A stretch of 64,000 nucleotides of DNA from Pediococcus stilesii. GTDB taxonomy: Bacteria > Bacillota > Bacilli > Lactobacillales > Lactobacillaceae. The notes under the pieces are model-generated. The model searched no databases. It was not told the origin of the DNA and was given only the letters and a program-made list of their open reading frames with translations. Position 1 is the first letter of the stretch. Each line of letters opens with the position of its first letter. Made by a program: the position numbers and the translations under genes. Below, one piece after another: positions 54,260-63,931 of the stretch. The stretch lies in the NCBI RefSeq assembly GCF_001437075.1, contig NZ_JQBX01000003.1:1-64000 (forward strand). The letters run 5' to 3'.

Positions 54260-54316
54260 AGCATAAGAGAGAAAGAGAATTGATTGTATAGGTAGGAGAT
54301 GCGCTACTACCTTACA
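54226..54316 (-). ncRNA. Candidate catabolite-controlled small RNA
   Basis: Between glmS and the next gene, a near-consensus promoter is followed about 90 nt later by an intrinsic terminator, with no start codon preceded by a ribosome binding site between them. The predicted RNA begins near 54316. It can fold GGUAG with CUACC (54291-54311), around which CUCCU (complement of a Shine-Dalgarno core, 54294-54298) lies. It then has a UC-rich unpaired stretch (54262-54281) and ends in the terminator hairpin. This layout is typical of Firmicute sRNAs that mask ribosome binding sites. Its existence is predicted from sequence only. Confidence 0.55.
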
Positions 54317-54322
54317 AGGACA

Positions 54323-54351
54323 ATGATAGCGCTTACACATGCTCATGTCAA
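54323..54351 (-). promoter_or_regulatory. Promoter with overlapping cre site
   Basis: On the minus strand, TTGACA (54346-54351), a 17-bp spacer and TATCAT (54323-54328). The plus strand at 54324-54337 reads TGATAGCGCTTACA, matching the cre consensus TGWNANCGNTNWCA at all 14 positions and covering the -10 and part of the spacer. A CcpA complex here would be expected to repress. Confidence 0.75.
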
Positions 54352-54376
54352 TGAAAAAATCAAATTCTTTTCATTT

Positions 54377-56194
54377 TTATTCAACAGTTACGCTTTTAGC
54401 TAAATTACGCGGTTGATCAACGTTGTACCCTTTTTGCAGAGTTGTATAGTAGGCGAGCAACTGGGTGGCAACTACGCTGACCAGCGGTGTTAATATCTCA
54501 TCAACTTCCGGCAATATAATATTATCACCGTCTCGTTGCAATTTTTCACTCGTAATTGTGATCACATTGGCTCCACGAGAAATAACTTCCTCCAAGTTAC
54601 TTCTAGTGTGGTCCGCCGTCTTAGTTTGCGTAATGAGGCCTAGGACCGGTGTTCCATTTTCAATTAGTGCGATCGTTCCGTGCTTTAGTTCGCCAGAAGC
54701 AAATCCTTCCGCTTGAACGTATGAAATTTCTTTTAGTTTTAGAGCCGCTTCTAAAGCCACATCGTAGTCTAATCCTCGACCAATATAAAACGCATTTCGA
54801 GTATTAGTTAGATTACTTTCAGCAATTTTTTCAATCTGTGATTTTTCATCAACCACGGTTTGAATTGCATTTGCCACCCGACTTAACTGGCCAGCAACAT
54901 CAAAATGGAGTGCTGAGTCCCTTTGATTGTAGCGACCAATGGCAACTGCCAGCAGGGTCTCAAGCGCAATTTGAGCCACGTAGGCTTTAGTTGATGCCAC
55001 AGCAATTTCGGGCCCCGCCTCAAGGGTAACGGCAAACTGGGCTTCACGGGCAAGCGTTGAATTGGCAACATTTGTAATTGTTAAACTGTTCTTTTGCCAC
55101 TCCTCATTTACTCGAACTAATACTTGACGACTGTCCGCAGTCTCTCCACTCTGGCTCAAAAAGATAAAGAAAGCATCTTTTTCGATAAGTGGATCATCAT
55201 AGGCAAATTCAGAGGCTAATACTACTTCAGTTGGTATTCCCGTCATTTTTTCAAATATCTTTTTACCAACCAACCCTGCATGATAGCTGGTACCCGCACC
55301 AACAATGTAAATTCTTGATGCTTTACTTACCTGTTCAAGGAGCTTTTCATCAAAATGCACGTTTCCTTCCTGACTAATGTATTTCGACTCAATTCGTCTA
55401 ATTACTGCTGGTTGCTCGTCAATTTCCTTTAGCATGTAATATGGATAGGTTCCTTTATCTGTATCCGATTGATCGATATCAACCTCAAACGGATCGCGCT
55501 GGATGCTCCGATTATTTTCATCGGTGATTTCAATTGCATCTGGTGTAATCGCCACGACTTCGCCATCACGCAATTCAATGAATTTATTGGTTACATTAAT
55601 CATCGCCAAAGCATCGCTACAAACGACATTAAAATCATCCCCAACCCCAATCAGCAATGGACTTTTATTCTTTGCAACAAATAGTGTTTCAGGCATTTGA
55701 CGATCCATCAAAACGAACGCATATGATGAATCTTTTAAAAGTGAAATTGCCTTTTTAAAGGCCGTCATGGTATCCATCCCTTGTTTAGCAAATAAATCAA
55801 CTAGCTGAACAACCACTTCCGTATCCGTATCACTTTGAAAGTTTACATCAGATAAATATTCTTTTTTTAAAGATCCAAAATTTTGAATAACGCCGTTATG
55901 AACTAAATAAAAACGTTCATCCGATGAAAAATGTGGGTGTGCATTTTCGATACTTGGAATTCCATGAGTAGCCCAACGAGTGTGTCCAATTCCTGTTATG
56001 CCTGTGACATCCCCATCAATTTTTTCTTCCAAGTTTTTAATTTTTCCTTGTGCTTTAACCAAGTGATCCCGGCCATTGCCCTCGTTAACATAGATTCCAG
56101 CCGAATCATATCCTCGATACTCTAACTTTTTCAGTCCGCTGACCAAAACTTGAGTCGTATCCATTCTTCCTGTAACTCCTACAATTCCACACAT
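54377..56194 (-). CDS. glmS: Glutamine-fructose-6-phosphate aminotransferase (isomerizing)
   Basis: The 605-residue enzyme makes glucosamine-6-phosphate from fructose-6-phosphate and glutamine, the first step to UDP-GlcNAc. The glutaminase domain starts CGIVGVTG with N-terminal nucleophile Cys and has GHTRWATHG and HNGVIQN. Two SIS domains follow (VGAGTSYHAGLVGKK, LSQSGETADS, LASEFAYD), and the end is QPRNLAKSVTVE. AGAGGTG precedes the ATG. No glmS ribozyme is recognised upstream, and glmM is separated by a terminator. Confidence 0.97.
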   Translation of the reverse strand: MCGIVGVTGRMDTTQVLVSGLKKLEYRGYDSAGIYVNEGNGRDHLVKAQGKIKNLEEKIDGDVTGITGIGHTRWATHGIPSIENAHPHFSSDERFYLVHNGVIQNFGSLKKEYLSDVNFQSDTDTEVVVQLVDLFAKQGMDTMTAFKKAISLLKDSSYAFVLMDRQMPETLFVAKNKSPLLIGVGDDFNVVCSDALAMINVTNKFIELRDGEVVAITPDAIEITDENNRSIQRDPFEVDIDQSDTDKGTYPYYMLKEIDEQPAVIRRIESKYISQEGNVHFDEKLLEQVSKASRIYIVGAGTSYHAGLVGKKIFEKMTGIPTEVVLASEFAYDDPLIEKDAFFIFLSQSGETADSRQVLVRVNEEWQKNSLTITNVANSTLAREAQFAVTLEAGPEIAVASTKAYVAQIALETLLAVAIGRYNQRDSALHFDVAGQLSRVANAIQTVVDEKSQIEKIAESNLTNTRNAFYIGRGLDYDVALEAALKLKEISYVQAEGFASGELKHGTIALIENGTPVLGLITQTKTADHTRSNLEEVISRGANVITITSEKLQRDGDNIILPEVDEILTPLVSVVATQLLAYYTTLQKGYNVDQPRNLAKSVTVE

Positions 56195-56340
56195 TTTAAT
56201 CGCACCTCTAAATTCATATATTTATTAATTTTAAATTGGTATAATTAACAAAGATTAATATATAACCTAATTAAGAAGATGTCAACACTAATATTTCATG
56301 ATTGGTATATATCAAAATATAAAATAGGTATAGAAGAACT

Positions 56341-56390
56341 AAAAAAATAGGATTATGACAAAAAATGTTTTGTCATAATCCTATTACTCA
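56341..56390 (-). terminator. Intrinsic terminator of the cdaA-cdaR-glmM operon
   Basis: A stem of about 17 bp (AATAGGATTATGACAAAA and complement) around a 4-nt loop, followed on the minus strand by seven T. Confidence 0.88.
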
Positions 56391-56437
56391 AAATTTATTT
56401 CTAAGATGTGAGCGGTCATCTAAAGATCGATGTTATG

Positions 56438-57799
56438 CTATTCAACTCCAACTTCACTTTGAACTACAGCCACAATTCGATCAACATACTGATTAACCAT
56501 TTCTTCAGTCGGAGCCTCAGCCATGATCCTCAAAAGATCCTCTGTACCAGAAGGACGAACAAGTACCCGACCGTCGCCGGCCATTTCGTCTTCTACCTTT
56601 TCAATAATGTCTTTAATCGCTTGATTTTCAAGCGCTAATTTCTTGTCTTGAACTTTTACATTAACTAGTTTTTGTGGATAAGTTTTTACTTCGGCAGCCA
56701 ATTCGGATAATTTCTTACCTGTCTGCTTCACTACATACATTAGCTGAATTGCAGTTAACATTCCGTCACCAGTCGTGTTATGGTCAAGAAAAATAATATG
56801 TCCAGATTGTTCCCCACCAAGGTTATAGCCGCTCTTTAGCATTTCTTCAACCACATAACGGTCACCAACTTGTGTCTTCACGGAGTGCATATTATTAGCC
56901 TCTAACGCCTTATACAATCCTAAATTACTCATAACGGTCGTGACAACGGTGTCTTGTTTCAAACGTCCCCGTTCGCTCAAAAATTTTCCACAGATGTACA
57001 TAATCTTATCGCCATCGATGATATTACCCAACTCATCCACCGCAATACAGCGATCTCCATCGCCATCAAAGGCAACGCCCATGTCAGCGCCCTTTTCAAC
57101 AACGAACTCTGCAAGTCCTTCTGGATGCGTTGAGCCGACTCCGGCATTGATGTTTAACCCATTTGGATTAGTTGCCATTGTATCGAATTCCGTATTTAAA
57201 TCAGCAAAAATCTGGGAAACATAGTTACTCGTTGCTCCATTAGCTGCGTCCACCGCAATATGCAATCCTTCGAGATCATCAGGAATCGTTTGTTCCAAGA
57301 ATGCGGTATAGCTGAGCCCGCCTTCGGGATAATCCGTTACGGAACCTAACCCTTCTGCCGATGGTCGTGGCAAATTATCCTTATCAGCATCCAGTAGTAC
57401 TTCGATTTCGGCTTCTAGTTCATCGGAAAGTTTATAACCATCGGAACCAAAAAATTTAATCCCATTATCCTGAACTGGATTATGTGAGGCAGTAATCATA
57501 ACGCCCGCATCAGCATCTTGTTTACGTACCAAATAGGCCACACCCGGAGTTGTAACTACTCCCATATCCATTACTTTAATTCCAACTGAAAGCAGTCCAG
57601 CAATTAAAGCGTGTTTAAGCAATTGTCCTGAAATTCGCGTATCTCTTGAAACTAAAACACGGGGTTGTTGGTCACTATCCTTGGCGTGTTTTGTTAAAAC
57701 ATAGCCCCCCGTTCGTCCCAATTGAAATGCTAATTCTGGAGTTAACGTCTCATTTGCAATTCCTCGAACTCCATCGGTACCAAAATATTTTAATTTCAT
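56438..57799 (-). CDS. glmM: Phosphoglucosamine mutase
   Basis: A 453-residue alpha-D-phosphohexomutase. [19 protein letters not shown] is the start, [19 protein letters not shown] holds the catalytic phosphoserine, [14 protein letters not shown] binds magnesium, GEQSGHIIF binds the sugar, and [15 protein letters not shown] binds phosphate. It converts GlcN-6-P to GlcN-1-P. In Firmicutes GlmM also binds and restrains CdaA, which is encoded in the same operon. It follows cdaR by 18 bp. Confidence 0.97.
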   Translation of the reverse strand: MKLKYFGTDGVRGIANETLTPELAFQLGRTGGYVLTKHAKDSDQQPRVLVSRDTRISGQLLKHALIAGLLSVGIKVMDMGVVTTPGVAYLVRKQDADAGVMITASHNPVQDNGIKFFGSDGYKLSDELEAEIEVLLDADKDNLPRPSAEGLGSVTDYPEGGLSYTAFLEQTIPDDLEGLHIAVDAANGATSNYVSQIFADLNTEFDTMATNPNGLNINAGVGSTHPEGLAEFVVEKGADMGVAFDGDGDRCIAVDELGNIIDGDKIMYICGKFLSERGRLKQDTVVTTVMSNLGLYKALEANNMHSVKTQVGDRYVVEEMLKSGYNLGGEQSGHIIFLDHNTTGDGMLTAIQLMYVVKQTGKKLSELAAEVKTYPQKLVNVKVQDKKLALENQAIKDIIEKVEDEMAGDGRVLVRPSGTEDLLRIMAEAPTEEMVNQYVDRIVAVVQSEVGVE

Positions 57800-57817
57800 T
57801 ATTAATAATCTCCTTCG

Positions 57818-58714
57818 TTAATTCGCCTGTGTTTCGTCTGTACTGCTCGAACTTGAACTTGAGCTGTTTGAAGAACTGCTATCATCAGCCACCGACGCAC
57901 TAGATGTAGCATCCTTACTTGTAGAATCGGAATTTTCATTTGAACTTGAACTTGAATCCGAAGAGCTTTGATTGCTGCTTGAATCAGATTTCTTTGAGTT
58001 TGATTCCGCTTTACTAATTGGAAGCGTAACATTAATTGACTGCGGTGTTAGCACCACATTTACAATGTTACCGTTTGTATCTAATGCTTGCAACACCGTT
58101 CTAGCGTAGACATCCTTTGTAGCATTGCTAGGAACATTAACGTCCGCCACCACCTGTGAAATCCGGTTGATGTCATCGGCGGATCCCGTCGCTTGAACGG
58201 TGGTTGTCGATGATTTAACGTTCCCCATTACGTACCCACTTTTTACCATGTTGGTATCATAACGATAGCGGATTTCAAAACTCTTAGTTTTCCTTCTAGC
58301 AATCGTTATTTTGGCAGTTGCTGGGTTAATTTTATATTTAATATCTTTCCCTAATCCATCTACTTTGTATTTAACTGTATATTTACCCGGTCCGTAATTT
58401 TGAAGATCTAAGTACACCTTAAAATTTCTAGTATTGGTTAACGTAGTAATTAACGCACTTGAACCAGTTAAAGTCACCTTAACATTCTCCTGATATCCGC
58501 TGGTAACGTACTTTGAGGTATTGATATCAAGATCAACTGGCACGGATATAGTGGTTGTCTTAGTTGACATCAACGCCGTTTTATTCTGGTTTGAATCTGT
58601 CCCAGCAACCCTTGTTGAAGTAAGGTGGTCTGTTTTAACATAGGCAAATAAAAGTATGGCTAAAACTAACGCAACTAACCTATATAAAAAATTTTGAGAA
58701 AAAAATTTTTTCAT
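57818..58714 (-). CDS. cdaR: CdaA regulatory protein CdaR (YbbR-domain)
   Basis: A 298-residue protein with one N-terminal membrane helix (LVALVLAILLFAYVKTDHL) and tandem YbbR beta-domains (VPVDLDINTSKYVTSGYQEN, then YVMGNVKSSTTTVQATGSAD). The last 60 or so residues are a Ser/Asp-rich low-complexity tail. It sits outside the membrane and tunes the diadenylate cyclase encoded immediately upstream; its start abuts the cdaA stop. Confidence 0.93.
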   Translation of the reverse strand: MKKFFSQNFLYRLVALVLAILLFAYVKTDHLTSTRVAGTDSNQNKTALMSTKTTTISVPVDLDINTSKYVTSGYQENVKVTLTGSSALITTLTNTRNFKVYLDLQNYGPGKYTVKYKVDGLGKDIKYKINPATAKITIARRKTKSFEIRYRYDTNMVKSGYVMGNVKSSTTTVQATGSADDINRISQVVADVNVPSNATKDVYARTVLQALDTNGNIVNVVLTPQSINVTLPISKAESNSKKSDSSSNQSSSDSSSSSNENSDSTSKDATSSASVADDSSSSNSSSSSSSSTDETQAN

Positions 58715-59566
58715 CTAATGCCGCCCCCTTTTTCCCTTAAAGAAAGAAGAAACGTTGTCCACTACAGATGTAAAAAATGGGGTAGGTCCCTCATCATCAC
58801 TAATTAACTGTGCTCGAAAATATTTTAAGTAAGACTCTTGTGACATTCCCCGAAGGAGTTCCCCATCTTTCATAATCGAAACTTCTCCAGTCTCTTCTGA
58901 CACAACGATGGTTAAAGCGTCCGTCACTTCACTCATTCCAACTGCTGCGCGGTGCCTAGTCCCTAATTCTTTTGGAATTAAATTACTTTGTGAAAGTGGT
59001 AAGTAGGCTGCCGCAACGGCAATTTTTTCATTTTTGATGATTACCGCACCATCATGAAGTGGGGTATTAGGAATAAAAATGTTAATTAGTAACTCTCCTG
59101 AGACGTCAGCATCCAACGGAATTCCGGTCTCAATATAATCGTCTAATCCGGTGTCCATTTGAATAGAAATCAAAGCCCCAATCCGGCGCTTAGACATGTA
59201 CTGAATTGCCTTATCTAACGCTTGAATTAATTTTTCTTCGGCTTCTTTTCGTGAATGATTCTTAGAAAAAATCGATCCGCGCCCCAAATGCTCTAAACCA
59301 CGCCGAATTTCCGGTTGAAAAATGATAACCATGGCAATTACTCCCCAGTTAATGACCTGGTTCATAATCCAGTACACGGTACTTAATCCTATGTACCAAC
59401 TACCAACCATAATTATTACGATTACAATGATTCCGCGAAATAATTGAACCGCCTTCGTTCCGCGAAGTAGCATAATCAATTCGTAAATAACAAACCAAAC
59501 CGCAATTATATCGATTAGATTAATTAAATTACTCCATGTTAATAGTTGGGACCAATCTATATTCAT
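58715..59566 (-). CDS. cdaA: Diadenylate cyclase CdaA
   Basis: The 283-residue enzyme makes c-di-AMP from two ATP. Three N-terminal membrane helices precede a DAC domain with NIFIPNTPLHDGAVII (the DGA motif) and LGTRHRAAVGMSE (the RHR motif). c-di-AMP controls potassium and osmolyte balance and wall stress. It heads the cdaA-cdaR-glmM operon behind an extended -10 promoter (TGGTATAAT, 59598-59606). GGAGGG precedes the ATG. Confidence 0.97.
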   Translation of the reverse strand: MNIDWSQLLTWSNLINLIDIIAVWFVIYELIMLLRGTKAVQLFRGIIVIVIIMVGSWYIGLSTVYWIMNQVINWGVIAMVIIFQPEIRRGLEHLGRGSIFSKNHSRKEAEEKLIQALDKAIQYMSKRRIGALISIQMDTGLDDYIETGIPLDADVSGELLINIFIPNTPLHDGAVIIKNEKIAVAAAYLPLSQSNLIPKELGTRHRAAVGMSEVTDALTIVVSEETGEVSIMKDGELLRGMSQESYLKYFRAQLISDDEGPTPFFTSVVDNVSSFFKGKRGRH

Positions 59567-59597
59567 ACCCGTCCCTCCAAAATTTTATTCAAGCTCA

Positions 59598-59606
59598 ATT
59601 ATACCA
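59598..59606 (-). promoter_or_regulatory. Extended -10 promoter of the cdaA operon
   Basis: TGGTATAAT on the minus strand, a perfect -10 with TGn extension, about 30 bp ahead of the cdaA ATG. No strong -35 is visible. Confidence 0.65.
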
Positions 59607-59632
59607 TGCAGTTGAGATTCTAATTGATTAAA

Positions 59633-59680
59633 TTAAAAAAGGAAGCTCGAAAAGCGTAAAAGCTTTCGTAAACTTCCATA
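59633..59680 (-). terminator. Intrinsic terminator of murB
   Basis: GGAAG...CGAAAGC pairs with GCTTTTCG...CTTCC around TTTTAC and is followed on the minus strand by six T. Confidence 0.8.
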
Positions 59681-59689
59681 TATACCAAT

Positions 59690-60592
59690 TTATTTTTCTT
59701 CACCAATAATTCGAACCTCAGTCTCCAGTTCGACACCAAATTGATTTAGGACCGTTTCTTGAACGTGATGAATTACAGATAGGTAATCCGTTGCCGTTGC
59801 GCCTCCCACGTTAATTATGAAACCAGCATGTTTCATTGATACCTGTGCACCACCAACTGTATAGCCTTGTAAACCAGCCTCGTGAATTAATTTCCCAGTA
59901 AAATATCCAGTTGGTCGCTTAAAGACGCTTCCGCAAGAAGGATATTCCAAGGGCTGTTTCGACGCTCTTAATCGATTTAACTCGTCCATCCTAGCACGAA
60001 TTCGATTGGAGTCTCCCGCACGCAACTTAAACGTCGCCGAAATGACCACATCATGGTAATCTTGCACGCTACTGTGGCGATAGCCAAAGTCAAGTTCACG
60101 ATTGTTTAATCGCTTAATTTCCCCATCACTAGTGAGTACTTCGGCTTCCGAAACGACTTCACTAATTTCGCCTCCATAAGCACCGGCGTTCATAAAAACA
60201 GCGCCGCCAACCGATCCTGGAATTCCTGCAGCAAATTCTAGTCCAGTTAAGCTAGCTTGGTAAGCTGCTTCTGTCGTTTGAATTAATGCTGCACCCGCCT
60301 CAGCAGTTACATCCGTTCCGTTAATTTGAATATCGTTCATTTTAGTTAAAATTAATGTTAACCCGCGAATTCCACCGTCACGAACAATTAAATTACTTGC
60401 ATTTCCAATAACGGTTAGCGGCGTTTTGGTTTCTTTGGCCCAGATAATTAATTTTTTAGTTTCGGTCACGGACTCAGGAAATACTAACATGTCCGCCGGT
60501 CCACCGGTCTGGGTGTTCGTGTACTTTGATAAGGGCTCATTCATTAGTACTTTAATTTCCGGGAACACACTGGTTATTGATTGATCCATCAT
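59690..60592 (-). CDS. murB: UDP-N-acetylenolpyruvoylglucosamine reductase
   Basis: A 300-residue type IIb MurB that reduces enolpyruvyl-UDP-GlcNAc to UDP-MurNAc with FAD and [62 protein letters not shown] and the catalytic Ser in [11 protein letters not shown] are seen, with a terminal Glu in [15 protein letters not shown] precedes two adjacent ATGs (60592 and 60589); either could be used. Confidence 0.97.
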   Translation of the reverse strand: MMDQSITSVFPEIKVLMNEPLSKYTNTQTGGPADMLVFPESVTETKKLIIWAKETKTPLTVIGNASNLIVRDGGIRGLTLILTKMNDIQINGTDVTAEAGAALIQTTEAAYQASLTGLEFAAGIPGSVGGAVFMNAGAYGGEISEVVSEAEVLTSDGEIKRLNNRELDFGYRHSSVQDYHDVVISATFKLRAGDSNRIRARMDELNRLRASKQPLEYPSCGSVFKRPTGYFTGKLIHEAGLQGYTVGGAQVSMKHAGFIINVGGATATDYLSVIHHVQETVLNQFGVELETEVRIIGEEK

Positions 60593-60646
60593 GCTGTCTC
60601 CTCTTATCTTATTCTCTTACTCATTATTCAGTTAAAAACTCAACGA

Positions 60647-61564
60647 TTATTTTATCACTTTAGTCTCGTTTATTAAACGCACGCATAATTCATGCGATAA
60701 GATTGATGAAGCGGGTGAAACGGGGTTTTCTTCACCGTTGACAATCGCTTTTAAAAAGAGTTCAATCAATGGTTTGAAGCCACGCGTTTCAAGGTTCTCC
60801 TGCCAATCAGGCGTCTTTTGAACTAACTTCTGTCCTCGTTTTTGAATGGTAAGCTGATTTAAGTCTTCAACTTCCATGATTCCGTTTTGCCCAGTCGTTT
60901 GCAATACTTCAGTATTGGCATTGGCCATCATGTCCACTTGGGCCATGCCGCTCAACTGACCATGTCCAAGTTGAACTTCAGCAGACACTAAATTACCATT
61001 CTTTTCAACAATTCTACCATTTAGTAACTCAACTCCATTTGATCCCATCAAAAATTGAACCAGATCAATAACGTGAATCATTAAATCAAAAATTGCAAAA
61101 TTAGTTTCCTGTGTTTCATTTTCGCGCGTTTTAGTTGCCCGAATACTGTGTAGTAATTTATGATCGGTTAATTGCTGCACCATTGGGACAAATCGCCGAT
61201 TAAATCCAGCTGTTAAAAATACTTGATTTTGTTCAGCAAGTTGATAGAGTTCTTTAACCTCATCCAAATCTTCTGAAATAGGTTTATCAACAAAAACATG
61301 AATTTTATGGCTAAGGAATTTTTTAATAATTTGATAATGTGTCGGAGTTGGTGTATGAATAAATACCGCATCTACTCCCGCTGAGATTAGGTCATCTTGG
61401 TTCGTTGTCCCATGCTGAAATCCATAGCGTTTTTGAATTTGTGCTAGCTTAGCACCATTCCTAGTCATTAAATGCCATTCAAATTGATCTTGTAGTTTGC
61501 TGTACACCGGCAAATATGCCTTTTGAGCAATATTACCTAATCCGATTACCCCAACTTTTAACAT
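60647..61564 (-). CDS. Gfo/Idh/MocA family oxidoreductase
   Basis: A 305-residue NAD(P)-binding protein. The Rossmann motif is VGVIGLGNIAQKAYLPVYSK, the conserved EKP-type dipeptide reads HVFVDKPISEDL (Lys catalytic), and a His in FDLMIHVIDLVQFL matches the D-x-x-x-H site. Substrates in this family are mostly sugars and inositols; none can be assigned here. The ATG at 61564 follows AGGAG by 8 nt. It is divergent from the exonuclease gene. Confidence 0.88.
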   Translation of the reverse strand: MLKVGVIGLGNIAQKAYLPVYSKLQDQFEWHLMTRNGAKLAQIQKRYGFQHGTTNQDDLISAGVDAVFIHTPTPTHYQIIKKFLSHKIHVFVDKPISEDLDEVKELYQLAEQNQVFLTAGFNRRFVPMVQQLTDHKLLHSIRATKTRENETQETNFAIFDLMIHVIDLVQFLMGSNGVELLNGRIVEKNGNLVSAEVQLGHGQLSGMAQVDMMANANTEVLQTTGQNGIMEVEDLNQLTIQKRGQKLVQKTPDWQENLETRGFKPLIELFLKAIVNGEENPVSPASSILSHELCVRLINETKVIK

Positions 61565-61637
61565 AAAACAATCTCCTTTACTCTCCATTATTAATTAGTT
61601 ACACTAATCTTAAATTAATATAAGGAAAGTGATTTTT

Positions 61638-62174
61638 TTGAATTTTATTGCAATGGACTTCGAAACTGCGGCCCCCGCTCGGGCGAGTGCCTGCTCAATT
61701 GCGTTAACAGTCGTTAAAAACGATATTATTACTGACGAACTTTATTCGTTAATTAATCCAGAAACGGATTTCAACTGGCGGAACGTTAAGGTTCACGGCA
61801 TCCATGAGCAGGACGTTGCCGATGCGCCAACTTTTCCTGAACTTTGGCCTGTTCTAGAGCAATTTTTCAGACCTGATCAGTTGGTTGTTGCTCATAACGC
61901 CAATTTTGATAACAGCGTTCTGAAAAAAACTCTCGAACGGTATGAGTTAGGTCGTTTGCCCTACCAAACGCTTGATACATTGAAAACTTCTAAAAGTTTT
62001 TATCCTGAATATGCTAATCACAAGCTTAATACAATTTGTGATAATTTGGGCATCGAGCTAGAACATCATCATAATGCTTTGGATGATAGCCGCGCGTGTG
62101 CAAACATTCTCTTACACGAGGAAAATCAGTTTGGTATTGATGCCATTTCAAGCTTTATTCGTCAGGCTGGTTAA
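61638..62174 (+). CDS. DnaQ-like DEDDh 3'-5' exonuclease
   Basis: A 178-residue exonuclease domain with the four acidic residues and His in place: FIAMDFETA (motif I), HNANFDNSVL (motif II), HHNALDDSRACA (motif III). It resembles the proofreading epsilon domain but stands alone, so a repair or RNA/DNA-trimming role is likely. The start is taken as the TTG at 61638 with AAGGA 11 nt upstream. A GTG at 61629 is too close to that site. The 3' end overlaps the convergent GNAT gene by 20 bp. Confidence 0.9.
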   Translation: MNFIAMDFETAAPARASACSIALTVVKNDIITDELYSLINPETDFNWRNVKVHGIHEQDVADAPTFPELWPVLEQFFRPDQLVVAHNANFDNSVLKKTLERYELGRLPYQTLDTLKTSKSFYPEYANHKLNTICDNLGIELEHHHNALDDSRACANILLHEENQFGIDAISSFIRQAG

Positions 62175-62661
62175 AAGATAACTCCATGTTAATAATTTTA
62201 CGTCCTTGATCATCGATTAAGGATTTTTTTGGTTTAAATCCGATTTTTTTGTACAAATGAACTGCATATTGATTACTTTCAAGAACATCTAGCCAAATTG
62301 AAGTTAACCAACTAAAATTGCTCGCCCAATAAATTGCTTCGTCAACCAAGACCGTTGCAATGCCATTGTGCCAGTATTCTTGAAGAACTCCCACCCCTAG
62401 TTCGGCACGTTGCTCGTAATTGGGGGTCTCAATCAACGTTACAATTCCAATTGGTTGGTCTCCGTATTTTGCAATTAACAAAAAGTTGGTTGGGCTCTCC
62501 TTAATCAAATCCAGATTTTTACCAATTTGTTCAACACTGTAATCATGAATTGCAGCATCGAATTGAATTGTATCCGTTTCAAATTCTAATTGCTGAATTA
62601 ATTTAACAATCTTTTCGGCGTCCGCATGACTTCCTTCAATGAATTCAACTTCATCTGCCAT
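62155..62661 (-). CDS. GNAT family N-acetyltransferase
   Basis: A 168-residue GNAT domain. The acetyl-CoA-binding region is RAELGVGVLQEYWHNGIATV, followed by LDVLESNQYAVHLYKKIGF, which is the RimI/PhnO-like C-terminal motif. The ATG at 62661 overlaps the tsaE 3' end by 11 bp and has GAGG 9 nt upstream, so it is coupled to tsaE. Its substrate may be a protein N-terminus or a small amine. The tsaE neighbourhood recalls operons where rimI sits with the t6A genes, but this is weak evidence. Confidence 0.88.
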   Translation of the reverse strand: MADEVEFIEGSHADAEKIVKLIQQLEFETDTIQFDAAIHDYSVEQIGKNLDLIKESPTNFLLIAKYGDQPIGIVTLIETPNYEQRAELGVGVLQEYWHNGIATVLVDEAIYWASNFSWLTSIWLDVLESNQYAVHLYKKIGFKPKKSLIDDQGRKIINMELSFNQPDE

Positions 62662-63124
62662 TAACTTCATCCTCAATTGCTTGTTCAATTTTTTCATAAC
62701 GGGCACCGTTCGGTTCGACCGTTAAGAATCGTTGCGTGTTGTCACTGTTTCGATCCAAGGCAATTTTTAAATATTCTTCAGGCAAATATTCCTCAATGTA
62801 TTGTGGCCATTCAACCACCGTCACACCATTGCCGTCAAAGTATTCATCAAAACCAATATCATCTGCTCCACCTTCCTCAAGTCGGTAAGCGTCAATATGG
62901 AACAGGGGAATCCTACCGTCCCGATACTCGTGCACAATCGTATAGGTTGGGCTCTTCACATAACGTTGAATTCCTAAAAATTTAGCAATCCCCTTCGTCA
63001 GCGTCGTTTTCCCAGCGCCAAGATCACCATCTAAAATTATCACATCGTTTGGTTTTAAAAACGCACCAATTCTTTCGCCAAAACTGATTGTTTCAGCTTC
63101 ATTTCTTAGTTGATATGTCTCCAT
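62651..63124 (-). CDS. tsaE: tRNA threonylcarbamoyladenosine biosynthesis ATPase TsaE
   Basis: A 157-residue P-loop protein. Walker A is LDGDLGAGKTTLTKGIA, followed by VKSPTYTIVHEY and the Walker B-like FHIDAYRLE, then VVEWPQYIEEYLP. With TsaB and TsaD it forms t6A at position 37 of ANN-decoding tRNAs. A GTG at 63127 directly precedes the ATG at 63124; GGAGG lies upstream at 8 and 11 nt respectively. It follows ung without a gap. Confidence 0.95.
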   Translation of the reverse strand: METYQLRNEAETISFGERIGAFLKPNDVIILDGDLGAGKTTLTKGIAKFLGIQRYVKSPTYTIVHEYRDGRIPLFHIDAYRLEEGGADDIGFDEYFDGNGVTVVEWPQYIEEYLPEEYLKIALDRNSDNTQRFLTVEPNGARYEKIEQAIEDEVNGR

Positions 63125-63127
63125 CAC

Positions 63128-63820
63128 TTATTTTTCCTCCAAAACTGTTTGCGGTAATTGCCAATCGATTGGTTTTTCACCCATTGCTTCCAGGGCTGCA
63201 TTAGTCTTTGAAAACGGTCGCGAACCAAAAAATCCGCGATATGCCGAAAGTGGACTAGGATGAGCCGACTGGATAATAACATTTTTAGATTGATCAATTA
63301 ATTTAATTTTATCACGTGCTGCTCGTCCCCATAGGATAAAGACCACCGGTTGATCACGCTCTGAAAGACTTTTAATTGCTGTGTCTGTTAGCCGTTCCCA
63401 GCCCATCCCTTGGTGTGAGAAGGCTTGCCCATCTCGAACAGTTAAAACAGAGTTTAACAAAAGCACTCCTTGATCAGCCCATTTTTTTAAGTATCCATGC
63501 TTAACTGGAGCAATTCCTAAATCTGTTTGAAGTTCCTTATAAATATTTTGTAGCGAAGGTGGAATTTGAACGCCAGGTTGGACCGAAAAACTCAGCCCGT
63601 GTGCTTGATTTTGACCATGATATGGATCCTGCCCAAGAATGACCACTTTAACTTTCGAAAATGGTGTCCACTCGAATGCCTGAAAAATATGATACATATC
63701 GGGATGAATATTTTGAGTTGCATACTCTGTCTTTAAAAAGGCATGTAATTTCGCATAATATTCCTTTGAAAATTCCTTTTCTAAAACTTCTTGCCAATCA
63801 TTATGAATTATTTCTTTCAT
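63128..63820 (-). CDS. ung: Uracil-DNA glycosylase
   Basis: A 230-residue family 1 UDG, which removes uracil from DNA. The water-activating loop is [30 protein letters not shown] is the uracil-binding strand, and the minor-groove loop is [20 protein letters not shown]. All key residues (Asp and Tyr of the first, His of the last) are present. It is the first gene of the ung-tsaE-GNAT unit. Confidence 0.97.
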   Translation of the reverse strand: MKEIIHNDWQEVLEKEFSKEYYAKLHAFLKTEYATQNIHPDMYHIFQAFEWTPFSKVKVVILGQDPYHGQNQAHGLSFSVQPGVQIPPSLQNIYKELQTDLGIAPVKHGYLKKWADQGVLLLNSVLTVRDGQAFSHQGMGWERLTDTAIKSLSERDQPVVFILWGRAARDKIKLIDQSKNVIIQSAHPSPLSAYRGFFGSRPFSKTNAALEAMGEKPIDWQLPQTVLEEK

Positions 63821-63931
63821 CTTTGAAGCTCCTCGTGTGACTTATTACTTCTATTCTAACCGATTTCCTAAAAAAAAAACCACGTTCATGTTAGAATTAG
63901 GATAAATATATGGAATGGATGTGCTTATATA

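Noticed and set aside
54323-54400. Plus-strand ORF starting ATGATAGCGCTTACA with AAGGACA upstream
   Set aside because: It overlaps the end of glmS in antisense, has no promoter, and its first codons are the cre site. Chance is more likely.
56195-56340. glmS ribozyme upstream of glmS
   Set aside because: The leader is short and AT-rich, and I can see no glmS-ribozyme core or conserved cleavage-site sequence. A separate terminator for glmM fills part of the gap.
57818-58032. Overlapping ORF in the Ser-rich end of cdaR
   Set aside because: It is a shadow caused by repeated serine codons read in another frame.
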